64,000 bases of DNA, taken from positions 1,065,522 through 1,129,521 of the forward strand of contig CAJNOP010000028.1 of the NCBI GenBank assembly GCA_905250075.1, given 5' to 3'. A model generated the notes under the pieces. It did not search any database. It saw only the letters and a list, made by a program, of their open reading frames with translations, and had not been told where the DNA came from. Source of the DNA: Rotaria sp. Silwood1 (taxonomy: Eukaryota > Rotifera > Eurotatoria > Philodinida > Philodinidae). This document shows positions 24,670 to 37,900 of the stretch, one piece after another. The translations under genes and the position numbers were made by a program. The stretch's first letter is position 1. Each line of letters begins with the position of its first letter.

Positions 24670-25392
24670 TTAATATAATGCACATTTAGAATGTTTCTTA
24701 CGATTAGATTTTTTCAGAGATAAACGAGCAGCATGTACAAATAATTCTTGTATACCTTCACGAGTTTTAGCTGAACATTCCATATAAGCATCAGCTTTGA
24801 TTTGTGCTGCTATTTGTCTACCAACATCAGTTGTTACTTGTTTTTCACTATCTTGTTTTAATTTTGAAATTATTTGAGGATCTATTCGTAAATCTTTTTT
24901 ACATCCTACTAATATTATTGGACATAATCTACAAAAATGTCGTACTTCAGGATTCCATTTTTCGATAACATTTCTAGCTGATACTGGATGATTGATACTA
25001 AAACATATCAATACAATATTTGTATCATTATATGAAAGTGGACGAAGAATATCATAGTCTTCTTGACCAGCAGTATCGAAAAGAGCCAATGTGATCTATA
25101 AATAAAATTTCATAAATACATAAAACTTATGCAAATCGTATAATTATAATTTTCGAACTAATAAATGTAATTTATCATATGCAGTTAAAATTGAAAAAAA
25201 GAAAAATACACTTACTCTTTCATCATCTATTTGTATAGTTGTAGCATAAGTATCGAAAATAGTTGGTACATGATCTGGATCAAATGTATCATAAACAAAT
25301 GCATATAACAAACATGTTTTACCACACATTCCATCGCCAACAACGACTAGTTTTCGATTTTTTTCACTGGTTAGTTTTTTTTTATTTTCCAT
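24670..25392 (-). CDS. Rho-family small GTPase (copy A)
   Basis: Two exons, 25392-25216 and 25095-24670, encode 200 residues, the usual Rho length. Motifs: P-loop GDGMCGKT, switch I/effector VPTIFDTY, switch II DTAGQED, G4 GCKKDL, G5 ECSAKT, a Rho insert region (about [18 protein letters not shown]), a basic tail and a CAAX-type end CALY for prenylation. The intron falls at phase 0 after residue 59, exactly as in the other copies. Residue pattern (WNPEVRHFC, PIILVGCKKDLR, VGRQIA) is nearest RhoA/Rho1, though Rac/Cdc42 cannot be formally excluded. Expected role: a GTP-dependent switch for actin and cell shape at the membrane. GCKxD instead of NKxD also occurs in fungal Rho1 and Rnd proteins, so it is not a defect. 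Confidence 0.92.
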
Positions 25393-28278
25393 CTAAAAAT
25401 ACAGTTGAGGAATATATCGTTTTTATATTGTTTGATTCAATGTCTAATGGTTTATCCGTTTTAGTAAATACTTTTGACATTTATTACTATTCGAACTTAC
25501 TATTTATTGTGCATATATGTATATATATACATGTATATACATATATAATGATGACCTCCTTTTAAGAAATAAATGTAGGAAATGTCATTCAAAAGAAGAC
25601 ATTGTGATAAACTTTTTTCTTGTATGGTAAGGTTTTTTTTTTTCTTCTATTTGCATTTTAATTTCTTTTATAGTGCATGCTGAGACTCCTTACAGCTTTT
25701 TCAATACGTATTGGAAGAGAATAAAAAGTGAATTTACACACAGGTGAAGAAATGAAGAATTGTGTGTCAACATAAAAACAAATTCATTTTAATGTTATTT
25801 CATTATTCTATCTGAAAGAAATGAAGCTTTGATGTTTTCCTATATCATCATTTGTCTTCGAAGAATAAAAGAAAATTCATGAACTGTTTACCATGACCTA
25901 TACAAGTCGTAATTTTTTATTCCAGGTTACTTACAGTTACACTCTATACACTAGCAGTTTTTTTTTTTAATTAAAAACAAACAGATTAGTGTGACAAAGT
26001 TTTATGAAAGGATTTTATATATGATGTAAAATTAATAAACATTAGAAAATATTTTCTGTTATATTAGGTAATAAAATAAGAAGTAACATAAACTAAGAAT
26101 GAAATTTTTTATTTTTTTATGACAAAGATATAAATAGAAAAGTTTTGATGATGAGCTTCACATGAAATCAAAGCAGACATAGAAATATGTTCATAGGATA
26201 TATTATTCTTTTGAATAGGATGCATCAACATCTTTTTAATATGCCTAGAATAGGATTCATCATAGATGAGATTGTTAATCGTATTATTTGTATAGAAGCT
26301 ATAGCAAAAAAAAAATGTTTCTTAATCAAAATACAACAAAACAATAAGTCAAATAGTGAAGATCATAATTAAAAATAAAATAAATAATAGAAGATAAGCA
26401 ACAATTGTATATACAAAAACTTTGAGAAATTTCAAATTATATTGTAGATGTAATTAATATGAAAGATATAGTTTCGAGTATGATAAATGAAGCAAAATAT
26501 AGATGTAATTTTTAAGCATTTGGAAAAACTTTTTGCTTAACATTTCATATGAATATTCGTTTTGATTTGTCAAACTATTTTAATATCAGTTTTGAACTTT
26601 GTTTGTAGGATTTTTTTTATTTGTATTAATATTTGTTCTCTGGTTTATTTTATAGTTCGACCATGGTAAGAAAATGCAAATAAATTCGATACACAAGATA
26701 ATTCATTGATATTGATCGATTTCGTGAAAAAAATACAATAACTCAAACTTTTAGAAAATATCTGTATATGATAGAACTTTAAATTAATTTTTCCACTACA
26801 TGTTATTTAATTTCTAGAGAAGTATTAGCAGTCTTAGCATGTTGGTATTTCTATGCATATTTTCGTAAAATGTAATACTTGTAATTGTCATCGATAATAA
26901 ATGTAAATATATGACTAGGATAAAACTGATAACGAAAGAATAGAATATCGGGCATTTCTAATGACAATCGAAAAAATAATAAATGAATTTGATGAAGATT
27001 CGATTGTCCATGAAGCAATAAGAAGCCTTTGAAAATGCGATTTTCAATTCATTCTATTAATATTATATCTAACAAGCTGTTAGTGCAATCTGTGAAGAAT
27101 CAAAATGTAAAATGTGGTGAATCTGAATAGATTGTAAATCAAAAGATTCTGCAATATGTGTTTGGATTTATGACTTCCAACGTACTGATATATTCACCTT
27201 GAAAGATGTCACTCATAATACGTTACAATGAATTTGAAAAGGCAAATAAAGATAAATATCTTGAATTCAATTTTCTTTCATAATAATGTCTGAGAAGATT
27301 TTATTCCGAGGGCCATTTCTGTCACAAATTGCAATGGAGAAGAATCTTGCTAAGGTATCCATGAGAAACGCGGGATATATATTCCTACTTGTATATTTCA
27401 ATACATTTTCTTACAATAGCCTAACGATTTTGATCGTCTTATTCTAAAATTTAGGCTAAGTAATTTTTTTTCAGTTGTTTAAAAGTACTAAATACAGATA
27501 AGCGTAGTCATCAATAGCTACTAATCCGTGTATATATCTTAAAATAACATTAAGTTCAATACATTTTCATTCTGCAACAGCTACACTATTATTATTTTCA
27601 CAGTCACGTGATCAATCATTTAAGCACAACAATGATTTATAATATATCTCTTTCATTTATATTGTAGGCATTCGAATTCTGTTTTAGATTGGTTACAAAT
27701 AATTTTATTTGATTATTGAATTATTAATCATTGCTATTGATATATCTGTATTAAGATTTATTTCATCTCCTAAAAAATGGAACATATCTGTCTACAGAAC
27801 CCAAAGCTTTTTTATTTTAAAAAATGAAATGTGTTAGGAAATAAGATTTAATTTAAAATTACTGTGTAGCATCATATTTTCTTGATGAATAATGAATCCA
27901 ATTATAAAATTCAAAAATATGTCAAGCAAATGACAAGATACTTCGAAATACTATGCTTTACTCATATCTAAAACAAACTATATAATGATAACAAGAAAAA
28001 GAAAAGAGAACACTACTGTCTTCTTAGTATCATTTCAATGTTACTCACTATTGATATCAATTCTCAAACATAAAATGTTGTGAAATTTAATAAACACATA
28101 ATTTAAACTAATAAAAAACTTTCTTTATTAAACTATTTATCAGATAACTGATAAATTGTCATAATTATGATTGTTACAGAATTCGAATGAAAAATAAATA
28201 AAATGAAAATTGAAATTCTATTACTCGAAAATCTCAATAATACAATATGTGGAATAAACAAAAAATACAATATACTAA
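25393..28278. other. Spacer between Rho copies A and B
   Basis: 2.9 kb without a convincing gene. It contains one copy of a dispersed repeat at about 27074-27245 (listed separately). The 61-codon frame at 26187-26372 shows no family features. Confidence 0.4.
27074..27245 (+). repeat. Dispersed repeat, copy 1 of 3
   Basis: It begins GCTGTTAGTGCAATCTGTGA and later contains GATGTCACTCATAATACG. The same head and tail blocks, in the same order and orientation, occur at about 43099-43215 and 63118-63305. No coding potential or terminal repeats were noticed. Possibly a SINE or a short MITE fragment. Confidence 0.4.
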
Positions 28279-28988
28279 TTAAACTAATAAACATTTACGA
28301 TGTTTTCTATATCGATTACGTTTTTTTAATGATAAACGAGCTGCAAGAATAAATAAATCATGTACTCCTTCACGAGTTTTTGCTGAACATTCCATATAAG
28401 CATCAGCTTTGATCTGTGTTGCAATCTGTTTTCCAGTTTCAGTTGATACCAGTTTTTGACCTTTGGCTTTCATTGATGCAACAACTTGAGGATCTGTTCT
28501 CAAATCTACTTTACAAGCTACCAATATTATTGGACATGAACCACAGAAATGTCGTACTTCTGGAATCCATTTTTCAGTAATACTTGCTGCAGATACTGGA
28601 TTATCAACACTAAAACACATAATTATAACGTTCGTATCAGGATATGAAAGTGGACGAAGACGATCAAAATCTTCTTGACCAGCGGTATCGAATAAAGCTA
28701 AATCAACCTATAAATAAATGTTTTATTTTCTAGAAATAATTCCTTTGAAATAATGAATGATATTTTGAGAAAAAAAAGTTTTGTTTTTCTTTTTTGTATA
28801 TTAGTGCTTACAGTATTTCCATCAACTTCAATCTCAGCAACATATGTATCAAAAACAGTTGGTACATGATCCGAACTAAACTCATCGTCTTTAAATGCAA
28901 ATAAAAGACATGTTTTACCAGACATTCCATCACCAACAACAACTAATTTTCTACTTTTCTGTAGAGATGAATTTCGAATAGATGCCAT
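28279..28988 (-). CDS. Rho-family small GTPase (copy B)
   Basis: Two exons, 28988-28812 and 28707-28279, give 201 residues. P-loop GDGMSGKT, effector loop [26 protein letters not shown]4 ACKVDLR, G5 ECSAKT, a polybasic tail ([11 protein letters not shown]) and CAAX end CLLV. A terminal Val or Leu favours geranylgeranylation in known Rho proteins. The insert region differs most from copies A and C ([18 protein letters not shown]). Intron position and phase are the same as in copies A and C. All G-motifs look functional. Confidence 0.92.
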
Positions 28989-30509
28989 CTGAAAATGAAA
29001 AACGAAAAAATAGAACGTTCTTTCAATAAATTCTTATTTTATATTCTATATATTCTTTGTACTAAGGATATTCAAAATATCACAATAATTTGATCATATG
29101 TTTGATGTTTCTATCAAAAATAATAGTCCTAGTCTGTAAAGAAAAAACAATAGATGATCGTAATGCAGAATACTTCAGAAAAAAGGACACACTGTTATTT
29201 TGTTTCTTACTTTTCATTATTTCTTTGCGTAAACACTTCTCTTACCTAAAGTGCAAGTAGTCACACAGAAAGAAAACAAACGATACAATACAAATGGTGA
29301 GATCATGTGAGCGTGTGTGTTTTGTGTTCTAGGTTAAAAGTCTTTTGATTACGATATTGTCTTGTACCTCGGCAACGAACAATATTTATTCTTCAGCTAT
29401 ACTTCATTGTATACAGTAAACATATTTTTCTTCAATATAATAATCATGCTTTAATAGAGTATCAAAGCAATTTATTGTCGAATAATAATAATAATAATCT
29501 TTATTGCTACTTATTTAATCTAAGCAAAGATGGCTGTTTGTTTAATCATCTAGTTACTTCATCGAATGCTATAGATGTTTATGTGTTTCATCCTATGATC
29601 GTTGTGAATCCATTTCTATAATTTATATAATTAATATATTGTACATGAATATCATTGATTAGATACAATAATTAAACTTCGTCGATGCGAATGATAAATG
29701 AATGTTTTCCATTGAAAATATTTCAATCCAATCGTTGAAAGATAATATATCTTAGATCAATAATTCAAAATTTTTTCAAGGTTATTAATAATATATTCTA
29801 TTGTTTAATACCATTAATTTAGGAACGTTTTTCATATAAATTCACTCGTAGAATTTAAATATTGTATTTTTTATATGTTCTACACTTGGTGTTTATTACT
29901 AAAAACAGATGCATAGACATGAAAAATGAAGCTTTTGTAATAAAATTTAATAATTATGGTGAATGATATACGTTGAATTATCGTTTGTGATTTAAGCTGA
30001 TTATATGCTCTAATAAATTTTCATTTTACCTTTGTTACAAAAAGGTGAAACCATTTTGTAATACGATCAATAATACTATATCTATTATCTAAAAATTGAT
30101 TTACCTCAAACGAATAATCAAATTATAAAAGTGATGATCGAATCGTTACAATGACATGTATATTCGATCTATTTTTCTTCTTATATTGACTAAAAGATAA
30201 AAATATAACGTCATTCTTATATCGCTGCCGCCCTCGCACAATTCATTCTTCATGCAAATACTCACAAATTAATTCCCATGAAAAGCTACAAAGACAATAA
30301 CGCAGCATATTTTATATATATATACACTTCTGATAAAAAAATATTTTAAATGAAGCAATGCATTCTCTAATTTTGTCAGTGTTCTTATATTTATCTTTAA
30401 ATATAAAAAGAGATTGAAATACAATGATTCATTAAAAAAACACGAAAAAAAAGAAAGAAAAAAAAAATGAGATAATACGAAGTATATGAGCACACAAGCA
30501 AAATTTGAT
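28989..30509. other. Spacer between Rho copies B and C
   Basis: AT-rich, with a short (AAT)n microsatellite at about 29482-29500. No gene is seen. Confidence 0.4.
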
Positions 30510-31158
30510 TTAATGTATATCACATACACGACGCTTTTTATTTCCACGTTTAAGTGATAAACGAGCAGCATGTACAAATAATTCTTGTACACCTTCACGA
30601 CTTTTAGCTGAACATTCTAGATACGCATCAGCTTTGATTTGTGCTGCTATTTGTCTACCAACATCAGTTGTTACTGGTTTTTCACCATCTTGTTTTAATT
30701 TTGAAATTATTTGAGGATCTGTTCGTAAATCTTTTTTACATGCTACTAATATCACCGGGCATTGTCCACAAAAATGTCGTACTTCAGGCATCCATTTTTC
30801 AATGACACTAGTTGCTGATACAGGACTATCAACACTAAAACATATTAATACAACACTCGTATCAGGATATGAAAGTGGACGAAGACGATCAAAATCTTCT
30901 TGACCAGCTGTATCAAAAAGTGCTAAATCAATCTGAAAAAAAAAATTTCTCTTTCAATATAATGTTAATATAAATACATACGGTTTTTCCATCGACTTGA
31001 ATATCAGCAACATAAGTATCAAAAATAGTGGCATCGTGAGTTGGAATAAATCGATCATCTTTAAATGCAAGTAAAAGACACGTTTTACCACACATACCAT
31101 CTCCAACAATAACTAATTTTTTATTTTTTCGTACACTTCCACTCCTATGACTTGCCAT
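30510..31158 (-). CDS. Rho-family small GTPase (copy C)
   Basis: Two exons, 31158-30982 and 30932-30510, give 199 residues. P-loop GDGMCGKT, switch [19 protein letters not shown]4 ACKKDLR, G5 ECSAKS, a basic tail (KRGNKKRR) and a C-terminus ending VCDIH. The effector loop reads HDATIFDTY, so the usual Val-Pro before the invariant Thr is Asp-Ala. The last four residues, CDIH, are a weak CAAX box (Asp at a1, His at X). Insert and G5 flanks are nearly identical to copy A ([30 protein letters not shown]), so A and C look like sister duplicates. GTP binding and hydrolysis residues are intact. Confidence 0.9.
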
Positions 31159-31987
31159 CTAGAATTGAATCAGTAAATGTTTCTTGCCGTAAAATTACCT
31201 AGATGCTTTATATTCAAGTAAATGTAAGAAAGTAAACTAAGCAAATCAAGCGTTTGTTCTTTGTTTTGTTATGATTTGTATATTTATTTAATGTCATGGA
31301 TGACATCGGCAACAAACAAGTATACTGTATTCAAATTGAAAAGAACGAAAAGATGAAAAATCGAAGAAATGTCATAATTGAATGTATGACGCTGAATCAG
31401 CATCATTTGTTTTCAGTATCAGAGTCATAAAAAGAAACGAAAAAGAAAACAAAGAACGAGTAGACAGCATGATTCGACTCGACTCCTTTTTTTTTTCTTC
31501 TTTTTTTTTTCTCTTAGTTAATGCAGTTTGTTGTTTTGACTACAATTGTTCGTATAAAAACGACAGTTGTGATTTTGTTGAAATCTAACATTGTAGTACA
31601 TACTAAACAAAAAAATGCAATGTACACAATCGAATTTCTTCTCTCTTTCAATAATAGTTTCTAGGTTCTGAAGTTTTTTTTTTTGTATACTTTATCTGTG
31701 AACAAAGCGACCACTATTTTTTTTTGTCTGTTCGTTTCCTTTTAGGTATCGATGTGCATGTATGTAAATTAGTAAAGAGGACAAAACTATGGTAACAACA
31801 TGTATCTAGAAGAATGTGGATCAATATTTTTTTTTTCTCTTTTTTTTATTTGACAGATGTTGGTTTATTTAAGAAAAAAACTTAAAATTGAATAAAAAAA
31901 AAAACTTGTATTTTGGCAAGAATAAATAAACTAACTTTTCTTCTTTTTTAATTAATCGAAATAAATACAAATATCCGATTTATTAAT
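31159..31987. other. Divergent intergenic region (Rho copy C / CFAP92-like)
   Basis: About 0.8 kb between divergent starts, rich in poly-T and poly-A. It could serve both promoters. No specific motif can be claimed. Confidence 0.4.
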
Positions 31988-34900
31988 ATGAGTTTATCAC
32001 CAATTGTCGAATCATCAAGTGATATTGAAAGACATCTAAGTTCAAATGTGATAATTGAAAGACCCACGACTGAGTCTACAAGTTCAAATATGAATCATGT
32101 TAATATTCGATTTACTATTGCTTTCGCTGTACCTGCCGGTAAGTTTAATAAAATAATAGATATAAATACCATAAATCTTCTGATTTATTTTCTATCCGAT
32201 GATAAATTGTATCTTCTCTAATACTAACTTATGATATTAGTTCTCTATTAGCTTTATGTCTCATCGTCCCTCCAGATGATCAAGGTTTTACATGTGTGCT
32301 ATGTTTTAGATTTCACATTGCAATATGTGTTCTATCTTATTACACATTGAAGTTCACTTTTTGTTTTTGTTACTTTCTTCTTGTTTTTGTTAATTCAATA
32401 TCTTTAATTAATATTTAGAATCACAATTATCAACTGAGTCTCCTGCACCACAGAGTAATACTTATACTAGTGGACGAGTGTCTGAAACATCAAAAATTCA
32501 AGTTAATAGATATTTATTAAAAATTAATTTTGATTATTGTAAGTTTTATAAATAGGGATATTATCGTATTGAATATTCATTAATACCTGGCGAAGCAAAT
32601 GTTGGTTTTGATGTTATTGTATTTCGAACAGCTGCAAAAATCTATCCAGATAATCAAGATAGTCGAGTTGTATTAACATGGGAAGATGAAGATGAAAATG
32701 TTTGGATAGTTTGGAACCATGTGTAAATCTGTTTTTTGTTTTACATATCTATATTAATTATTCTTATCTATTTTGTTTCTTTTTTTTTATTTCAAATAGT
32801 CATAAGCTTGATTTAAATCGTGAACGTTTATTAGCATTATTATCACATCAAATTCTTGTTAAAATATGGGATGGTAAAGAATATTGTACAGTACGTACAA
32901 AACTCGATAAACCTCGTATGGGACGTGCTATTCATAGTTTAATATCAAGTAATAAATAAAAACAGAAAATCAAGATTCTAAAAAAGTCATTTCAAATTAA
33001 TTTCTTTTTATTGAAACATATAGATACTGATGAAGAGAGTTCGCCGAAGAATGTAGTACAAAGTATAGCAAAAAACTATGCAGATAAGTGGGTGGCAAAA
33101 CCTCTATTATATAAATTACGTCGAAAATTACCAATCAATATTCCACCTCCATCACCATTTTTGCAGAAAAAAAGTTTGTTTATTTGATGATAATTTGAAT
33201 TTTTTGATTTCTATTATTAAATTATAGTTGATCAAATAGAAAATACTCGCATATCAACACCATCATTATCGAATGTGTTACAAGAAAAATTCATTGAAAA
33301 TTTAAGGTAAGTTGTATTTTTTTTGTTTTTTATTAATTCATCTTTCGTTTTTCCGCTCGAATCATCAAGAATATATTTCAGAACTTTTTTTCTCTATTAA
33401 TGGTATGTACATTTTATAATCGTCCTGTAGTTTTTCCTGTAGATTGTTAATTTCATGGGAATATATCATTTGTAGATTTATCTATTTATTTTGTAAATAT
33501 TTATTTATTTTCACTCAAGACTTATTTTGACTTTAATATTTATTCTTCTTTCTTTTTTTTTTGTTCGTATATTTAAGTGGAGAAAATAATGCATTAACTG
33601 ATGAAACAACACCGAATCCAACTGAAAATCGACCTTCCAGTCTTTTTAAAAGGACTCCTGATGAAAATGAAACAAAAACAGAAGAGAATATAAAACGGAA
33701 GAAAGGTTTAGATTTTTTTTGTTTTGTTTTTTATGTTATATTTGAATTAATTTTAATAGGAACAAGAATACATAGGCAATATGATGAAAAAAAAGACAAA
33801 GGTACTGCTCAAATAACTATACCAAGCAATTTAATCTTTGCAGGTATGAAGACATTTAAAGTTATTTAAATATTCAAATTCATTGAAGTCCTATTTTTCA
33901 AAATAATTCTCAAGGTTTCCAATAGAAGTTTCTTCTGTTTACTTTACGATAATAAGATTTAAAAAGATATAGTTTTTTTTTTTCTGATAATTCATACATA
34001 CTCTATTTTCTAATGAGTAATAATAGTAATGTCTTTATTAATTTTGCGTGAAAGAACAGGAAAATTAATATGAAAATTAGGCATGTATTATTGACATAAC
34101 GAAGGAAGCTTTTCAACTGTCCGATCGCTTTTCACTTGTGACTATTGTTATTTGATTAAACATGATGACTAATGAAAAAACTCAGTGTTGATTTGATTTT
34201 TCGATTTTTGCTTGTTGAATTATAGATGTTCTACTCAATGTTTGCCCTAAGAATATAGACTCACTAAAAAACTTGAATAATCGAATTTTAAGCTGAAATT
34301 TTATCCATACATATATAGACCTTATATTCATGAGAAATATCCTACAATTTAAGTTACAGCGAACGCGTATCCTTGTTAAGATATTTACAATATAAATAAT
34401 CGTCTGTTTTGATCTCTATGTCAAAAGAAAGATGTTTCCACGACAAATTAATATCTCGAGGATGGATGCTTTTGTTCTACTTCCAAATTGATGATGATGT
34501 TTCTAGTGACTATAAAGCACATCGATGAATGAAACTTCGACTTAAAATTCAATTATTCAAATTCTCAGTAACTCTATGATCATAAGGCAAAAGTTGACTA
34601 AAACACCTTGAACTCAACGATTGAAAAACGAAAAAACAATCCAAAACAGACACTCGCACTAATCATGACCGCTCGAATGACAATATTCTCAAGTGAATAG
34701 CAATCGGATATCTGGGAACAATTTCTCGTAAATTCCAATCTTTTTGATTACTAAATAGTGTAGCAATCATAAACCGCTGAACCAGTACATAACTAACATA
34801 AATGATAATTAATTCTCATAGTACAAGGACCAATAGAAATTTATACACGAATTACTAAATTTATACCTAATGAAAAGAATTTCTCAGTACCAACAAAATT

Positions 34901-37900
34901 GAAAACACTATTTTAATCATCTATCACTCTATAAATATTCTACATAATTAATATTCCAAGTCAATCTACTAATGAATGATAAAGTCCGAATTGATATTAA
35001 AGTTTCTTTATACTAAATGAAATAATAATCTTATGATAATTATTTTACATTATTATACTATGTATAATGTGAAATAACCTTTGAATTCTATCCAACTAAA
35101 GTACAGAATCAAAGTTCTAAAACACAAAGTTATCAGATTATTTTCAATGACTCATTTTGTTTTTAAATCGAAATATATTCTACTTAGTTAAAAAAGGCAG
35201 CAAAAACTAATTTTATTATATTCAAGCTAATGTACTCTATCAATGGATCACATCACTTTGAATTTATTAGTTATCTATCGAATGAAATTTTTTATTGTAA
35301 TTTTTAGGATTTAAAATAATCACATCTCGTCTTGATGATCATGCGATATTACCAAGAAGTATTCATGATTGTTTTGTTAGTATTAAAATTGAAGATCATC
35401 AATTAATGAATGAAACACTTACCAATGAATTTAATCCACTTTCCATAACAATATGTCATGTTGAAAATATGCCATCAACACCTGTATCATATTCTGAGTT
35501 AAAACAAAGGTTCAATATCTTTTTTTTTTGTTTTTTTTTCTTTCCTAGAAGAAGAATTTTCATTGTTATATTTTGAAAATAGATGTGAACCAGTTTATTG
35601 TTCTTATCAATTGTTTGATCAACCAATTCATCAAACAAGTAAAAAATTGCAAGCACGTAATATTTATTGGAATGATTTGCATTTATATTTAACAAGTAAA
35701 ACTTAGCTTTTATTCGTTAAAAAAAGTTTTTTTTTCTATTTATTTTCAAGATTTAATTAATGAAAATATAATGAGTGAATTTCGTAATTCTCCTATTCTT
35801 AATATTGAAATTCATGATCGAGATGAACGTGAAAATAGTCGACGATGTATTGGTAGTGTATTTGGTTCAGAAAATAATGATGAAATAATTGGAAGAGTTT
35901 CTGGTAATGAGGAAAAAAACAAAAATTTTTTTTTATTTTAATCTTTTGTCTGTTTTATTCCATAGGTAAAACAAATTTATTGAAATCAAAAAAAGATGCT
36001 GAATGGCATCCACATGGATGTGTTAAATTAGATTTATCAGAATTATGGCTTGGACAAACATCACTTGAATTTTATATTCCAGTTGTTCCATGTCATGCAC
36101 CTGAATCTAGTTCAGGTAGAATTTTTTTTAATATTTTTTGTTCTTAATTGAAAAAATATGTATTTTAGGACATATATCAAATGCAAAACGTACATTATCA
36201 AAAGAAAATATGCATATACAACAAGGTGATTTTCTTTCAAGTGGTACTCAAATGAAAATTCTTGTTAAATTAGCGAAACCTCTTGTACCACTAGTTAAAC
36301 ATCAACAGTTACCAACAACAATTGTAAAAATTTTCTTAAATAACAAAAGACAAAGAATTTTTTATTTCCATCTGTTTTTTTTTTTTTTAAAGATTTCACC
36401 ATTTACTCGTATTGTTTTTGTATTTTCTTATGATAATACAAAATTTTTAACTTCTCTTGAAACTTGTATTCGAACAATCAATGCAAATGCACTTGGCTTC
36501 GATAAACATCCAGCACATATACAAGTCGCTGCTCTTTCAACATATAAATTAACTGAGTAAAATTTCGTATTCATTTAATTTATAAAAAAACAAAAAAAAT
36601 TAACAACTTTTTTCTTTTAAGAGCACAACAAACAAGTCATAGTTTAAATATAATAACTGGATTTCATTTATTTGATGATGAACAACATTTATTTATACTT
36701 GAAGGTCGAAAAGAAGAAGCTATTGATATACTTTATAAACAATTACCTAAACCACAAGGAAAAAGTATAATTATTGTTGATAATTTTTTCTAATTTAAAT
36801 AATTTTTTTTTTTCATTTAGATGTTGAAATTCTTTATGATTCTTCCGTACGTTTTAATGAACGTCTTTATATTAAATTAGGTGTAGATTTAATACATATT
36901 AAATTATGTCGAACATTACGTGATATTATTTCTCAACCATTAATTTTTATTCGAGATTTTCTTACTAAAGATACATTTGAAGCACTTGATAAATTACATC
37001 AAGTTTGTTTTAAATAATATTCTTTTTTTTTTTTCAAAATTTACATTAAATTAAATTTTTTAATTTTTAGCTTATTCATGTACATAAATTAAGTTCAACA
37101 GCTCGATATAATTTATTTCCAACAATTGAAATGATTACATCATTAAGTAGAGATTTTGGTGTACCACTAACAGATAAAGAAATTATATGTATATACAAAA
37201 AAAAAAAACGAATATTGATTTTTGATTTATATTTCATTTATTTTAGTATTTTCAAGTGATGATCGAACACCATCAGCATCAACAATAAATGAAAAACGTA
37301 ATAAAAATATCATTAATAATCATCATTCAAATAATCAATTAAAACAAGAACAAATATCATCACTAGAAGAAATTAAACGACCAGATATTAATTTTTTAAC
37401 AAGAAATATTGAACGAGTTCGACTTTCAAGTTTAAGAAATAAGTATGAATTAAATAAATGATCTTATATAGTATCTATTTTATTAACAATAAAAATAATC
37501 GTTAGCAGTTATTCATATAAAAAAAAATATAAAATCTGTAAAACAAATGACAGGAAAACTACGAGAAATAGTTTTGTATATCATTTTCTTTCAAAAATTT
37601 ATCAGCATTCTTATTCTAAGTATCTCTTATAAAGATTTTGTCAATGAAGATAAATAAGAGATAACTTCTATTTCCGTAGAGATATTTGCATTTTTGTTTT
37701 AGATGACTAATAGATTTACTTTTACTTTCCTCGACGAATTCCCTTGATACATATATATAATTTGTGAATAATCACTTCTTAATGATCTTACTTATAATGA
37801 AATGAATTATTCTTTTTTTTTTTCAATATATAACAAGATTGAATAAAAAATTTATTTTAAATTGAGAAAATTAAAAACAAAAAAAAAAGTTAAAAATTTT

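Noticed and set aside
24670-31158. Cys in place of Asn in the G4 motif (GCKxD/ACKxD) as an inactivating change
   Set aside because: All intact copies share it, and the same Cys occurs in fungal Rho1 and in Rnd proteins, so it is normal family variation.
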